A DNA stretch of 64,000 nucleotides. It comes from CATQHW01 sp965243545 (GTDB lineage Bacteria > Spirochaetota > Spirochaetia > SZUA-6 > Bin103). Below the pieces are notes generated by a model. The model worked only from the letters and a program-made list of their open reading frames with translations. It made no database searches and was not told the DNA's origin. The DNA lies in assembly GCA_965243545.1 (NCBI GenBank), contig OZ251573.1, positions 4,278,001-4,342,000 on the forward strand, in the 5' to 3' direction. Below are positions 26,217 to 35,391 of this stretch, piece after piece. A program made the translations under genes and the position numbers. Within the stretch, counting starts at the first letter, position 1, and every line of letters begins with the position of its first letter.

Positions 26217-26624
26217 CTCAATCCGGGGTCCGAGGGGGAGCGCGCGCCGTAGCGCGTCCGGGAGCGGCGCCGGCCGGCCGGTGGCGGCGCTCACCGTTGC
26301 GTGCACGACGGTGACGGACGCTACCCGGCGGCCGGCCGCGTCGGTCAGGCCGGCCTTGACCCGCAGCGAACGGACGCCGGGGGCGAACGCCAGGCTCACC
26401 GTCAGCGCGTCCCCGGCGCGGACCGGAGCGGTGTAGTCGGCCTCGGCGCGCACCACCGGCAGGCGGTACTCGCCGGCCAGCAGCTCGCTCAGCGGCAGCC
26501 CGCGCCGCTCCAGCGCCGCCTCGAACGCTTCCTGCACCAGCTCGAACAAGCGGCCGTAGAACAGCACGCCGGCGGCGTCGGTGTGGTGCAGCCGCACGGT
26601 CAACCGGTAGCGGGTCACGTCCAC
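26211..26624 (-). CDS. Acyl-CoA thioesterase, hot-dog fold (4HBT)
   Basis: 137 residues. YRLTVRLHHTDAAGVLFYGR followed by LFELVQEAFEAALERRG is the 4HBT active-site block: the aspartate after HT and the helix of the hot-dog fold. The rest (VVRAEADYTAPVRAGDALTV) gives the expected strands. YbgC/FcbC and DHNA-CoA thioesterases share this pattern; which acyl-CoA is cleaved here is not deducible. The gene is divergent from the MoxR operon, with 72 bp between them. Confidence 0.88.
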   Translation of the reverse strand: MDVTRYRLTVRLHHTDAAGVLFYGRLFELVQEAFEAALERRGLPLSELLAGEYRLPVVRAEADYTAPVRAGDALTVSLAFAPGVRSLRVKAGLTDAAGRRVASVTVVHATVSAATGRPAPLPDALRRALPLGPRIEA

Positions 26625-26696
26625 GGCCGGATCATGTCACGTTTTCGTTGACCGCGCGCCGCCATCGCCCGTAACCTTCCTGCCGACGGCCAACCC

Positions 26697-27710
26697 ATGA
26701 ATCAGTCGAATGACGGTGCGGCGCCTGCCGCGGTGCGCGACGCCGGCGACGGCATCCGCCGCGTCATCGACAACGTCCGCACCATCATCTCCATCGACGT
26801 GCGGAAGATGGAGTACCTGTTGGCGGCCATGCTGGCCGGCGGCCACGTGATCCTGGCCGACTCCCACGGCGTCGGCAAGACCTCCCTGGCCAAGGCGCTG
26901 GCCGCCTCCATCCGCTGGCCGGCGGCCGCGGAATCCGATCAGGGCGTCGCCATCGATCACTTCAACCGCGTCCAGTGCACGGTCGATCTGCTGCCGCAGG
27001 ACATCCTGGGCTTCAACCGCTACGACATGGCCAGCGGCGCCCTCAACTTCATGCGCGGCCCGCTGTTCGCGCACTTCGTCCTCTGCGACGAGATCAACCT
27101 CCTCACCCCCAAGACGCAGGGCAGCTTTCTGCAGGCGATGGAGGAGCAGGCGGTGACCGTGGAGGGGACCACGTACCGGCTGCCGGACCCGTTCTTCATC
27201 ATCGCCACCATGAACCTCAAGGGCGCCCACCTGTTCCCGTTGCCGGCGCCCCAGCTCGACCGCTTCATGATCCAGCTTTCGCTTGGCTACCCGTCCGGCG
27301 TCGAGGAGGAGCGCATCGTCCGGCAGCACGGACAGGAGGACGCGTGGGACCGGCTGGAGCCGGTCGCGCCGTCGGAGGAGCTGGTTTCCTGGCAACGGAT
27401 GGTCGACCGCATCTTCATCCATGAAGACGTGATCGCCTACCTGGTCGAGTGCGTCCGGCTCACCCGCACCCATCCGGCGGTGGAGACCGGCGCCAGTCCC
27501 CGCACCGGCGTGCGGCTCTCCCGGTTGGCGCGCGCCCTGGCCCTGGTGCGGGGCGAGTCGTTCGTCACGATCGACGCGGCAAAGGAGGTGCTGGCGCCCG
27601 GCGTCACCCACCGGCTGCTGCTGGAAGACGCCGCCGCCGACGCGCACGCCGTCGTCGACGAAGTGCGTTCGACCGTCAGGGCGGACCGGATACCGGCCCG
27701 CACCGGCTGA
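26697..27710 (+). CDS. MoxR-family AAA+ ATPase
   Basis: 337 residues. Walker A is DSHGVGKTSLAKALA near residues 58-72, Walker B FVLCDEINLLTPKTQGS near 125-141, with sensor 1 FFIIATMNLKG and the arginine region LDRFMIQLSLGYPS, all typical of MoxR. These ATPases work as chaperone-like remodellers with the DUF58 and transglutaminase proteins encoded next. The three genes overlap stop-to-start (27708-27712 and 29014-29017), so they are translationally coupled. The exact client is unknown; in other bacteria such loci affect envelope stress or peptide processing. Confidence 0.94.
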   Translation: MNQSNDGAAPAAVRDAGDGIRRVIDNVRTIISIDVRKMEYLLAAMLAGGHVILADSHGVGKTSLAKALAASIRWPAAAESDQGVAIDHFNRVQCTVDLLPQDILGFNRYDMASGALNFMRGPLFAHFVLCDEINLLTPKTQGSFLQAMEEQAVTVEGTTYRLPDPFFIIATMNLKGAHLFPLPAPQLDRFMIQLSLGYPSGVEEERIVRQHGQEDAWDRLEPVAPSEELVSWQRMVDRIFIHEDVIAYLVECVRLTRTHPAVETGASPRTGVRLSRLARALALVRGESFVTIDAAKEVLAPGVTHRLLLEDAAADAHAVVDEVRSTVRADRIPARTG

Positions 27711-29017
27711 TGGCGACCGCCGCGGCAGCGCGTTCCGCCACCTCCCACGCGCAGCGCTCGGCGCTCCGCTACTACCCGTTCACGCTGCTCGGCACCGCCC
27801 TGCTGGCCGGGGCCGGCTATCTGGCCGGCAGCGCCTTCGCCACCGACAACGCCTACGAGTTCGCGCTGGCCGCGGCGGCGGCGTTCGTGCTGTTCGTGCT
27901 GGCGGTGGACGGCCGCCTGCAGGCGCGCCGGATGGCGGCGGCGGCGCTGTCCTGGGGAGACGCCGCGCAGCCGCTGTACGCCCGCACCGACGGCCGCATC
28001 GACCTGCAGGCGGCCGGCGCCGGGCGTCCGCACTACTTCTACCGCCTGCACGCGCGGGTGACCGGCCGCCTGCAGGCCGGCGGCCGGGCCGCGTTGCGGC
28101 TGCGCGCTGAGGTCTCCTCGGCGTCGGAGGAGCTGCCGCTCCGCCTGACGCCGCCGGTCTGTGGCGAGCTGGCGGTGCGCGCCCGGCTGGCGGTGCGCGA
28201 CGTGTTCGGACTCACCAGCAGCCACCTGCCGGGGCGGGACGAGCGCCGCGCGCTCATCGTGCGTCCGGCGCCGCTGGCCATGCGTTCGGCGCCGCGCATC
28301 GACGCGGCCGTGGGGGAAGACACGTCCACGCGGCGGCGGTCGTCCGACCAGGAACGCTACCACATGCGCGAGTATCAGCCCGGCGACCGGCTCAAGGACA
28401 TCAACTGGAAGGCGACGAGCCGCACCGGCGAGCTGATCACCCGCATCTCGCCGGTCAGCGAACACCGGACCCGGTTGCTGCACGTCGAGTTCCGCCACTT
28501 CCGGCCAGCGGGGCCGGATACGCTCGACTCCGTGCTCCATCTCGACTACCTGAAGAGCTGGCTGCTGGCGTTCCTGCGCGCGGTCAAGGCCGCCAACGAG
28601 GAGATCACCTTTCGCGTCATCACCGGCGAAGACGAGCACGACGTCGAAACCGCCGACGACGTCGAGGAGCTGGCCCGCCGCATCGGCCCGCTCACCTTCA
28701 CGCCGGGACCGGAGCGCCCGCCGGCGGCGCGGCCGCGGGAACTGTTCATCTTTACCACCGCGTTCGACGCAACGCTGGCGGCGCACGTGGGGCGGCTCGG
28801 CGGCGGCGCCGCGCATCTGTACCGCACCGTATCGGCCATGCCGCCGCGCACGGAAGGCGACGGCCGCGTCCGGCTCCGGCTGCTGCGCCCGGCGCAGGCG
28901 TTGTTGGCGCCCGGCGCGTGGGCGTTGCGCCGCGAACGCCTGATGGTCGGCCCGTCGATCCGCGGCGCGAACGTCCACCTCGAAGAGGAGCCGCTGGAGG
29001 TCGGCTTGGCGTCATGA
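27710..29017 (+). CDS. DUF58-domain membrane protein
   Basis: 435 residues from the ATG that shares one base with the MoxR stop. Two hydrophobic segments near residues 20-60 anchor it. The DUF58 signature YHMREYQPGDRLKDINWKAT lies near residue 218, followed by a vWA-like C-terminal fold (ELFIFTTAFDATLAAHV). DUF58 proteins nearly always accompany MoxR ATPases, as here. It has long been annotated as unknown; a partner or adaptor role for the ATPase is the usual inference. Confidence 0.92.
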   Translation: MATAAAARSATSHAQRSALRYYPFTLLGTALLAGAGYLAGSAFATDNAYEFALAAAAAFVLFVLAVDGRLQARRMAAAALSWGDAAQPLYARTDGRIDLQAAGAGRPHYFYRLHARVTGRLQAGGRAALRLRAEVSSASEELPLRLTPPVCGELAVRARLAVRDVFGLTSSHLPGRDERRALIVRPAPLAMRSAPRIDAAVGEDTSTRRRSSDQERYHMREYQPGDRLKDINWKATSRTGELITRISPVSEHRTRLLHVEFRHFRPAGPDTLDSVLHLDYLKSWLLAFLRAVKAANEEITFRVITGEDEHDVETADDVEELARRIGPLTFTPGPERPPAARPRELFIFTTAFDATLAAHVGRLGGGAAHLYRTVSAMPPRTEGDGRVRLRLLRPAQALLAPGAWALRRERLMVGPSIRGANVHLEEEPLEVGLAS

Positions 29018-31353
29018 CTCTGCTGTTTGCAACGCGCTTGCTGGTCTACCTGGCGGCGGTCGCCATCCCGATCGTTCACCCGGCGGTGACCGTGTCCTAC
29101 GACCGGGTGGGATGGGTGACGTGGTTCGCGCTGGTGCCGTTGGAGATGGCCCTGGCCGCCTTTCTGCAGCCGCCGCGCCTGCGGTTCCTCCACTGGGCGG
29201 CCGCGGCGGTGGGACTGGCCGCGCTGGCGGCCCTGGCCGGGCCGGGACTCAACGTCACCGGTCTGTCGGTGATCGGCGTAGGGCTCGCCGCGTTCGCGCT
29301 GACCGCCGTGGTGTTCCACGGCCGGGAGCACGGCCACCTGGTCGCCGGCGCCGAGCTGTTGTTCGTGGGCTACGTCCTGCTGAAACTGCTCCGCTTTTCG
29401 CGCGCGTCCGACGTGATCGCCGACGAGAGCTCGCGCATCACCACCGTGCTGGTGGTGATGATCACGTGCGGCGTGCTGCTGCACGCGCTGGCGCTCTATC
29501 TGGCCGCCTTTCCCGAGTCGGGCGGCCGCGTGCGCCGGCGGGAGCTGGCCGTGTTCGCGCTGTTCGCGCTGCCGGCCGGCGCCGCTCTCGGCCTGTTGCT
29601 GCCGGCCGACTTCGTCGCCAACCGCATAGCCTTCAACGGCTTGAACGAGGTCGCCCGGCCGGACCCGCAGCCGATCGACGCGGAGAGCGCCGGGCCGCCC
29701 GGCGGCAACCTGCGGCCGGCCGGTCAGCGCCCGCCGGATGACGCGCAGAACCGCGGTCAGGGCGGATCGGGCCAGCAGGGCAGCGCCGGCGAACAGGGCG
29801 ATGCCGGCGGGGCGGGCAGTGCCGGCGGAGCGGGGCAAAACGAGCAACCGGAGCGGCAGCAGCGTCTGGAAGGGATCCCGGCGGATCGCTGGAACGAATC
29901 CGGCGGAGCCGGCGGCGCCCGGGGACAGCAGGGCGGCGCTGAGGGGCGGGAAGAAGGCGAAGAAGGCGGAAGCGAAAGCCAGGAGGGCGGAGGCGATAGC
30001 AAGCAGCGCGCCGTCATGGTGATAGCCAGCGCCGCCGACGCCGTGTACGCGGCCGACGGTTACTACGCCGACCTCCAGCCGCAGCACGGCTTTTCCTACA
30101 GCGCCGGCGAGCCGCTCAACGATCTGGTGAACCAGCGCCTGTTGACCACGTGGGTAGACGTGCTGCGCCTGCCGGACCGGCAGCGTGAGGAGCGCGAGTA
30201 CTTCGTTCTCTCCTCCATCTCCGAACGGGTCACGGCGTACCGCCCGTACACCGTCGAGCCGACCGTGCTCGACCGGCTCTACCACCCGTTCGACTTCTCC
30301 TACCGCGCCGTGTCCCGGGTCAGCGCCGCCGGCCCCGATCAGTGGCGCCGCCTGGGCGGCCTGTCGGCGGCCGAGCGCACCGCCCTGGCGCCCTACCTGG
30401 CGGTGCCGCTCAGCGGCGACACGCTGGATCGCTTCCGGCGGTACGCCGCCGAGGCCGCCGCCGGCGCCGGCGGCTACTACGACCGGATCGCGGCGATCAT
30501 GGAGTCGTTTGAGACCTACCAGTACGAGCTCGGCTTTACCGACGACGTGTCGGTCGGTCACCTGGAGGACTTTCTGTTCGAGACCCGCTCCGGCGACTGC
30601 ACGGAGTTCTCCAACACCACCGCCCTGCTCGGCCGGCTGCTCGGCATTCCGAGCCGGGTGGTGACCGGCTGGCTCGCCGCCGAAAGCCTGCAGACTCCGG
30701 TGCATCGGCGCGGCCTGCAGACCCTGCAGGAGGTGATCGAGCCGCTACGGGAGTTCGCGCTCGACGACCTGTTTCTGGTCACCGACGCGCACCGTCACTC
30801 CTGGACGCAGTTCTATCTGCCAGGTTACGGCTGGGTCGACTTTGACCCGACCGATTATTCGATCCCGCCCGAGGAGGACGCCAACACCCTGGACGTCGTC
30901 ATTCCGATCATCGAGATCGAGGAGGTGGTCGAGCGCGACTTCCGGTTCCCGTGGCTGCTGGCGCTCCGTCTGGCCGCCGCCCTGGCGATCGCCGGCGCCG
31001 CCGGCGCGTACGCGTGGCGGTACGGCCGCGAGGCGCTGCTGGCGCTGGCCGCGCGCTCGCCTTCGCGCCACGGGGTGCGGGCGCGGGCGTCGCTGCTCTA
31101 CATGCGGCTGGCCGCAGACGGCTACGCGATCAAGCCGCAGGATGAGACCGCCCGCGAATACGCCGAGCGGTATCCCGCCCTGCGGGGCTTTGCCGAGCGG
31201 TACACCGCGCTCCGCTACCGTCCCGACCCGCCGGATCAGGCGGTCGCCGGGGAGCTGCGCGCCAGCGCCCGGGCCGCGCTGCAGCGGATGCGACGCCGCG
31301 GCGCGGGCGCCTGGCTGCAGCGCCTGGTGAGCCTGCGGGGGCTCTCCTGCTGA
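29014..31353 (+). CDS. Membrane transglutaminase-like protein (TgpA-type)
   Basis: 779 residues from ATG 29014 (ATGA overlap with DUF58). About five or six membrane segments fill residues 1-210. Then comes a long low-complexity linker rich in Gly, Glu, Gln and Ser (about 225-335), followed by the transglutaminase/protease core: catalytic Cys in RSGDCTEFSNTTALLGR near 529, His in TDAHRHSWTQFYLPG near 591, and Asp in YGWVDFDPTDY. A late membrane helix at about 645-668 and a basic C-terminal DUF4129-like tail complete it. It would act on the periplasmic side. The linker is unusually long and repetitive and probably disordered. Confidence 0.92.
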   Translation: MTLLFATRLLVYLAAVAIPIVHPAVTVSYDRVGWVTWFALVPLEMALAAFLQPPRLRFLHWAAAAVGLAALAALAGPGLNVTGLSVIGVGLAAFALTAVVFHGREHGHLVAGAELLFVGYVLLKLLRFSRASDVIADESSRITTVLVVMITCGVLLHALALYLAAFPESGGRVRRRELAVFALFALPAGAALGLLLPADFVANRIAFNGLNEVARPDPQPIDAESAGPPGGNLRPAGQRPPDDAQNRGQGGSGQQGSAGEQGDAGGAGSAGGAGQNEQPERQQRLEGIPADRWNESGGAGGARGQQGGAEGREEGEEGGSESQEGGGDSKQRAVMVIASAADAVYAADGYYADLQPQHGFSYSAGEPLNDLVNQRLLTTWVDVLRLPDRQREEREYFVLSSISERVTAYRPYTVEPTVLDRLYHPFDFSYRAVSRVSAAGPDQWRRLGGLSAAERTALAPYLAVPLSGDTLDRFRRYAAEAAAGAGGYYDRIAAIMESFETYQYELGFTDDVSVGHLEDFLFETRSGDCTEFSNTTALLGRLLGIPSRVVTGWLAAESLQTPVHRRGLQTLQEVIEPLREFALDDLFLVTDAHRHSWTQFYLPGYGWVDFDPTDYSIPPEEDANTLDVVIPIIEIEEVVERDFRFPWLLALRLAAALAIAGAAGAYAWRYGREALLALAARSPSRHGVRARASLLYMRLAADGYAIKPQDETAREYAERYPALRGFAERYTALRYRPDPPDQAVAGELRASARAALQRMRRRGAGAWLQRLVSLRGLSC

Positions 31354-32594
31354 ACGGCCGTCGCGCGGCGGCCATCGCCGGCGTCGCCGCCGCCGCGGCG
31401 CTCGCGCTGACCGCCTGCAGCGCGGGCGACTGGCTGGAGTTCCGCGGCCGGCAGGGGCGCGGCGTCTCCCCCACCACGGTCGCGCCGCCGCTGGCGCTCA
31501 AGTGGAAGCTGCCCCTGCAGGTGGGCGCGCCGCAGGCGACCGCCTTCAATCCGCCGATCGTCTACGACGGCGTGATCTATTTCGGCGCCGACGACGGCAA
31601 CTTCTACGCGCTCGACGTCGACTCCGGCTACATGCGCTGGATCTTCAAGACACGGGCGCCGATCAACTCGGTGCCGTACGCGGACCAGGACAACGTCTAC
31701 TTCGGATCGAACGACGGCCGGGTGTACGCGGTGTCGCGCGACGACGGCCAGGAGCGCTGGTCGTTCGAGACCGGCGCCACCGTGCAGTCGCTGATCCTGC
31801 GCTACCGGGACCTGATCATCTTTACCAGCGACCTGGGCGCCTCCTACTTTCTCGATCCGCACGGCGTATTGGTGCACAGCATCCCCAATCCGATCTGGTC
31901 CTACCACACGTTCCAGGTATACGAAGGCGTGATCTACTGGGCGCCCGCGCCGGTCCGGCGGGGCGTCAGCCTGGGCGCGTACGACATCGAACGCCGCTCG
32001 TACCTGTGGTACATCGACGAACGCGACTCGTACACGGTGTGGTACTCGTTCCCGGCGCTGCGCGGCAGGATGTTGTACTACGCCACCGGCGGCGTCCTGA
32101 GCGGCGACTCGCTGACGTTCGACTACCTGGCGCTCGACCGCACCACCGGGCGCGAAGTCTGGCGCGAGACGCAGGTCTCCTACTTCGACGCCGGCGGGGC
32201 GTACAATCCCGCGCCCCTGTTCATGGACAACCTCAAGTCGCTCGACTACATGGCGCCGGCGCTGTGGCGTAATCTGGTGATCTTTACCAGCGGCGATCAG
32301 GCGGTGCGCGCGTTCGACGCCGGCACCGGGCGGGAGGCGTGGCGGGTGACGCTTGAGCAGCCGACCTCGAGCGCGCCGACCGTGGCCGGCGACCGCCTCT
32401 ACTTCGGCGTGCGCGGCGACCCGCGGCCGGGCGGACGGCCGGCCCGGCTGATCTGCCTGGCGGCCGGCAACGGCCGGATGCTCTGGGAGATGGAGCTCGA
32501 CGGCGCCGTGCTGAGCGCCCCGGTGGCGTCCCGCGGCCTGATGATATTCGGCACCGATCAGAACTTTTTCTACGTGCTGCAGGAGGTCCTGTAA
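31350..32594 (+). CDS. PQQ-type beta-propeller lipoprotein (BamB-like)
   Basis: The propeller is clear: repeated ...VYFGSNDGRVYAVSRDDGQE and VIYFGADDGNFYALDVDSGY units. The first ordinary start in frame is GTG at 31521, inside the propeller. However, the frame is open upstream to a CTG at 31350 that overlaps the previous stop and encodes NGRRAAAIAGVAAAAALALT followed by AC, a textbook lipoprotein signal (LTAC). I therefore take the CTG region as the true start, giving 414 residues. BamB in E. coli supports outer-membrane protein assembly, but many PQQ propellers have other roles. The gene is the last of the MoxR-DUF58-transglutaminase operon and may serve that complex. Confidence 0.82.
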   Translation: MNGRRAAAIAGVAAAAALALTACSAGDWLEFRGRQGRGVSPTTVAPPLALKWKLPLQVGAPQATAFNPPIVYDGVIYFGADDGNFYALDVDSGYMRWIFKTRAPINSVPYADQDNVYFGSNDGRVYAVSRDDGQERWSFETGATVQSLILRYRDLIIFTSDLGASYFLDPHGVLVHSIPNPIWSYHTFQVYEGVIYWAPAPVRRGVSLGAYDIERRSYLWYIDERDSYTVWYSFPALRGRMLYYATGGVLSGDSLTFDYLALDRTTGREVWRETQVSYFDAGGAYNPAPLFMDNLKSLDYMAPALWRNLVIFTSGDQAVRAFDAGTGREAWRVTLEQPTSSAPTVAGDRLYFGVRGDPRPGGRPARLICLAAGNGRMLWEMELDGAVLSAPVASRGLMIFGTDQNFFYVLQEVL

Positions 32595-32678
32595 CCCGTA
32601 GGCCGGGACCGGAGGCGGCGGTGTGGCGGTATGGCCGCTGACGCCGGCGGCGCGGAGCGCCGATAATGTATCCACAGG

Positions 32679-33362
32679 ATGGAACGCCGGCCCACGATCG
32701 GGGAGCTGCGGGAACGGTCGCTGCACGCGGGACTCAAGTCCTGGTACGCCCTGCCCCGCGACCGGGTCGAGGCGCCGGTCGGCCGGTACGTGATCGACCT
32801 GGTGCGCCGCGGCACCCTGATCGAGATACAGACCCGCGGCTTCGCCAAGCTCAACCGCAAGTTGACCCGGCTGGCGGACGCGCATCGCGTGCGGCTGGTC
32901 TTTCCGATCGCGCAGCGCAAGTGGATCGTCACCACCGGCGCGGACGGCAGCGTGCTGCGCCGCCGGCTGTCGCCGAAGCGGGGCGCCTACCGCGACCTGT
33001 TCGCGGAGATGATGCGCATCCCGCACCTGATGAGCAGCCCCAACTTCACGCTGGAGGCGCTGCTGGTGGACGTGGAGGAGCTGCGGTGCGCCGACAGCCG
33101 CGGCAGCTGGCGGCGCCGGGGCGTCAGCGTCGTCGACACCCGCCTGTTGCAGGTGCGCAGCCGGCGCCGCTTTCGGACGCCGGACGATCTGGCGCGGCTG
33201 CTGCCGCCGCGTATGGAGGAGCCGTTCACCAACCGCTGCCTGGCCGACGCGGCCGGCATGTCCCCGGCTGCGGCCGGCGAGATGACCTGGACCCTGCGGC
33301 GCATGGGCGCGCTGGCCGTGGTGGGACGCCGCAGCCGGGCGTACCTGTTCGCCCGCACCTGA
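32679..33362 (+). CDS. Hypothetical protein with nuclease-like N-terminus
   Basis: 227 residues, no family named with confidence. Early sequence VGRYVIDLVRRGTLIEIQTR followed by FAKLNRKLTRL resembles a D-x(n)-E-x-Q PD-(D/E)XK core, and KWIVTTGADGSVL continues the strand pattern. Charged helices follow. The C-terminal 50 residues (NRCLADAAGMSPAAAGEMTW, then LRRMGALAVVGRRSRAYLF) look like a winged helix. A DNA-binding, nuclease-like protein is a reasonable guess. It is a single gene between the propeller operon and a toxin-antitoxin remnant. ATG at 32679 fits. Confidence 0.62.
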   Translation: MERRPTIGELRERSLHAGLKSWYALPRDRVEAPVGRYVIDLVRRGTLIEIQTRGFAKLNRKLTRLADAHRVRLVFPIAQRKWIVTTGADGSVLRRRLSPKRGAYRDLFAEMMRIPHLMSSPNFTLEALLVDVEELRCADSRGSWRRRGVSVVDTRLLQVRSRRRFRTPDDLARLLPPRMEEPFTNRCLADAAGMSPAAAGEMTWTLRRMGALAVVGRRSRAYLFART

Positions 33363-33413
33363 ATGGCAAGTGGCGTCCGCGCCGCGCCCGTGCCTGCTCT
33401 TGATCCCTGAGCT

Positions 33414-33431
33414 AGACTAAGCCAGACTAAG
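33414..33431 (+). promoter_or_regulatory. Tandem AGACTAAG repeats before the antitoxin gene
   Basis: AGACTAAG occurs at 33414-33421 and 33424-33431, one helical turn apart and immediately before the antitoxin start at 33434. The spacing suits an autorepressor operator. Note that the sequence is very close to the start codon, so a transcript-level role is equally possible. Confidence 0.4.
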
Positions 33432-33433
33432 AT

Positions 33434-33667
33434 ATGTTGGTCGTGAATACCCATGAAGCGAAGACGCGGCTCTCGGAGCTGCTGCGAATGGTCGAGGAGC
33501 GTAGCGAGCGGATTCGGGTGTGCCGTAACGGCCATCCGATCGCCGAGATCGGCCCGATCAGCGTACCCGATCGCGACCCTCTGCTACCGAATCCGCGATT
33601 GTCCGGGGTAGTGTTCCATGAGGACCCGGTCGCGCCGCTCGCCGACGAAGACTGGCCGAACGCGTAG
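33434..33667 (+). CDS. Phd/YefM-type antitoxin
   Basis: 77 residues. LVVNTHEAKTRLSELLRMVE is the Phd/YefM DNA-binding start and RIRVCRNGHPIAEIGPI follows as usual. The tail PLADEDWPNA is the kind that wraps a PIN toxin. Its stop is directly followed by the first codons of a PIN toxin, but the toxin gene is destroyed (see 33670-33699), so this antitoxin is orphaned. Confidence 0.88.
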   Translation: MLVVNTHEAKTRLSELLRMVEERSERIRVCRNGHPIAEIGPISVPDRDPLLPNPRLSGVVFHEDPVAPLADEDWPNA

Positions 33668-33669
33668 CC

Positions 33670-33699
33670 TTGCTGCTCGACACCTGCACCCTGCCGTCC
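33670..33699 (+). pseudogene. N-terminal stub of a PIN-domain toxin
   Basis: TTG at 33670 (with no gap after the antitoxin stop) encodes LLDTCTL, the standard opening of PIN toxins with the first catalytic Asp. After about eight codons the frame passes without a stop into the lipoprotein signal peptide of the next gene. The toxin body is gone. Confidence 0.65.
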
Positions 33700-35376
33700 G
33701 TGAACACGAACACCTCGGCGCGGCGCCGCCGGCTCCTGCTTCTGACCGTTGCGGTCGCCCTGCTCGGCGCCGGGTGCGCCCGCATGACACCGGTTGCCGA
33801 CACGCGGCCATCGTCATCGTCACCCGCGCGCATCTACTGGACGGACGCCGGCAGTAACACGATTCAGCGCGCCGGACTGGACGGTTCCGGGGTCGAGACC
33901 CTGGTGCCGCATGGACTGGACGAACCGTACGGCATAGCCGTGGCGGTCGCCGGCGGCAAGCTGTATTGGGCCGAGTGGGGCGTCGGCATACGGCGCGCCG
34001 GCCTGGACGGCTCCGACGTCGAAACGCTGGTCCCGACTCCCCGGCCCAACGGGATCGCCCTGGATGCGGCGGGCGGCAAGCTGTACTGGACCGAGTACGA
34101 CACCGACTCGATCCGGCGCGCCGACCTGGACGGCTCCGGTGTCGAGGACCTGGTGACCAGTCTGCTCGGCAATCCGTTCGGCATCGCGCTCGACCCCGCC
34201 GGCGGCAAGATGTACTGGACCGACGCCGGGACGCAGAAGGTGCAGCGCGCCGACCTGGACGGCGCGGACGTCGAGGACCTGGTGATCACCGGACTCGACA
34301 ATCCGCGCGGCATCGCCGTCGACGCCGCGGCCGGCAAGCTGTACTGGACCGATCGCGGCACGGACAAGATTCAGCGCGCCAACCTGGACGGCGCAGGCGT
34401 CGAAGACGTGGTGACCGAGTCGCCGTCCGGCTCCAATCGGGACGGCATAGCCCTGGACTTGGCGGCCGGCAAGATGTACTGGACCGAACGCTTTCTGGGC
34501 AAGATTCAACGCGCCAACCTGGACGGCTCGGACATCGAGGACGTGGTGACCGGGGCGCAGGAGCCCTACGAGCTGGCGCTGGACACCGCCAACGGCGCGC
34601 TGTACTGGACCGACCTCACCGCCGGCATCCTGCGCGCCGATCTGGACGGCACGGGGGTCCGGGCGGTCGTGAGCCCCGGTCTGGAGGACCCGCGCGGCGT
34701 CGCCCTGGACGTGGCCGGCGGCGCGGTGTACGCGGCCGACCCCGGCGCCGGCCGCATCCGGCGCTTCGACCTGGACGGCGCGGGCGGCGAAGACGTGGCG
34801 ATCCGGGAGCTGTCGGAGCCGTACGCCATCGCGCTGGACGCCGCCGCCGGCATGATCTACTGGACGGAGGCGGGGACCGCCACCGCGTCCGCAGACCGCA
34901 TCCGGCGCGCCGGCCTGGACGGATCGAACGCGGAGACCCTGGTGACCGAGGGCTTGCGGTATCCGCGCGGCATCGCCCTGGACGCGGCGGCCGGCAAGAT
35001 GTACTGGATCGACGCGGGGATTCAGAAGATCCAACGCGCCGATCTGGACGGCTCCGGCGTCGAAGACGTGGTGACCGGCGGCTTGGCCGATCCGCAGGGG
35101 ATCGCCGTCGACGCCGTCGGCGGCAAGCTCTACTGGACCGACCGCAGGGCGGACCGCATCCGGCGCGCCGGCCTGGACGGCTCCGGCGTCGAGGACCTGG
35201 TGACCGGGCTGTCGAACCCGCAAGGGATCGCCCTGGACCTGGCGGCCGGCAAGATGTACTGGACCGACTGGGGAACGCGGAAGATCCAGCGCGCCAACCT
35301 GGACGGCTCGGCCGTCGAAGACGTGGTGACCGCCGGCCTGCACACCCCGTGGGAGATCGCCCTCTACCGCCCCTGA
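33700..35376 (+). CDS. Lipoprotein with 12 YWTD beta-propeller repeats
   Basis: 558 residues from GTG at 33700; the same frame is open to TTG 33670, but that part is toxin remnant. A signal RRRLLLLTVAVALLGAG ends at Cys, a lipobox (LGAGC). The rest is 12 repeats of about 43 residues of the form KLYWTDRGTDKIQRANLDG, then a VEDVVT strand and an IALD strand: LDL-receptor class B (YWTD) repeats, enough for two six-bladed propellers. One repeat (near 34735, AVYAADPGAG) has lost YWTD and one (near 34860) has a five-residue insertion. Such propellers bind proteins or glycans outside the cell. DNA repeats match the protein repeats, so copy number may change by recombination. The ligand is unknown. 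Confidence 0.88.
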   Translation: MNTNTSARRRRLLLLTVAVALLGAGCARMTPVADTRPSSSSPARIYWTDAGSNTIQRAGLDGSGVETLVPHGLDEPYGIAVAVAGGKLYWAEWGVGIRRAGLDGSDVETLVPTPRPNGIALDAAGGKLYWTEYDTDSIRRADLDGSGVEDLVTSLLGNPFGIALDPAGGKMYWTDAGTQKVQRADLDGADVEDLVITGLDNPRGIAVDAAAGKLYWTDRGTDKIQRANLDGAGVEDVVTESPSGSNRDGIALDLAAGKMYWTERFLGKIQRANLDGSDIEDVVTGAQEPYELALDTANGALYWTDLTAGILRADLDGTGVRAVVSPGLEDPRGVALDVAGGAVYAADPGAGRIRRFDLDGAGGEDVAIRELSEPYAIALDAAAGMIYWTEAGTATASADRIRRAGLDGSNAETLVTEGLRYPRGIALDAAAGKMYWIDAGIQKIQRADLDGSGVEDVVTGGLADPQGIAVDAVGGKLYWTDRRADRIRRAGLDGSGVEDLVTGLSNPQGIALDLAAGKMYWTDWGTRKIQRANLDGSAVEDVVTAGLHTPWEIALYRP

Positions 35377-35391
35377 ACGCCGGGGGCCGCC

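Noticed and set aside
33840..35360. Regular DNA repeats of about 129 bp resembling a CRISPR or satellite array
   Set aside because: The period equals one YWTD propeller blade and the frame is continuous, so the repeats are protein-coding.
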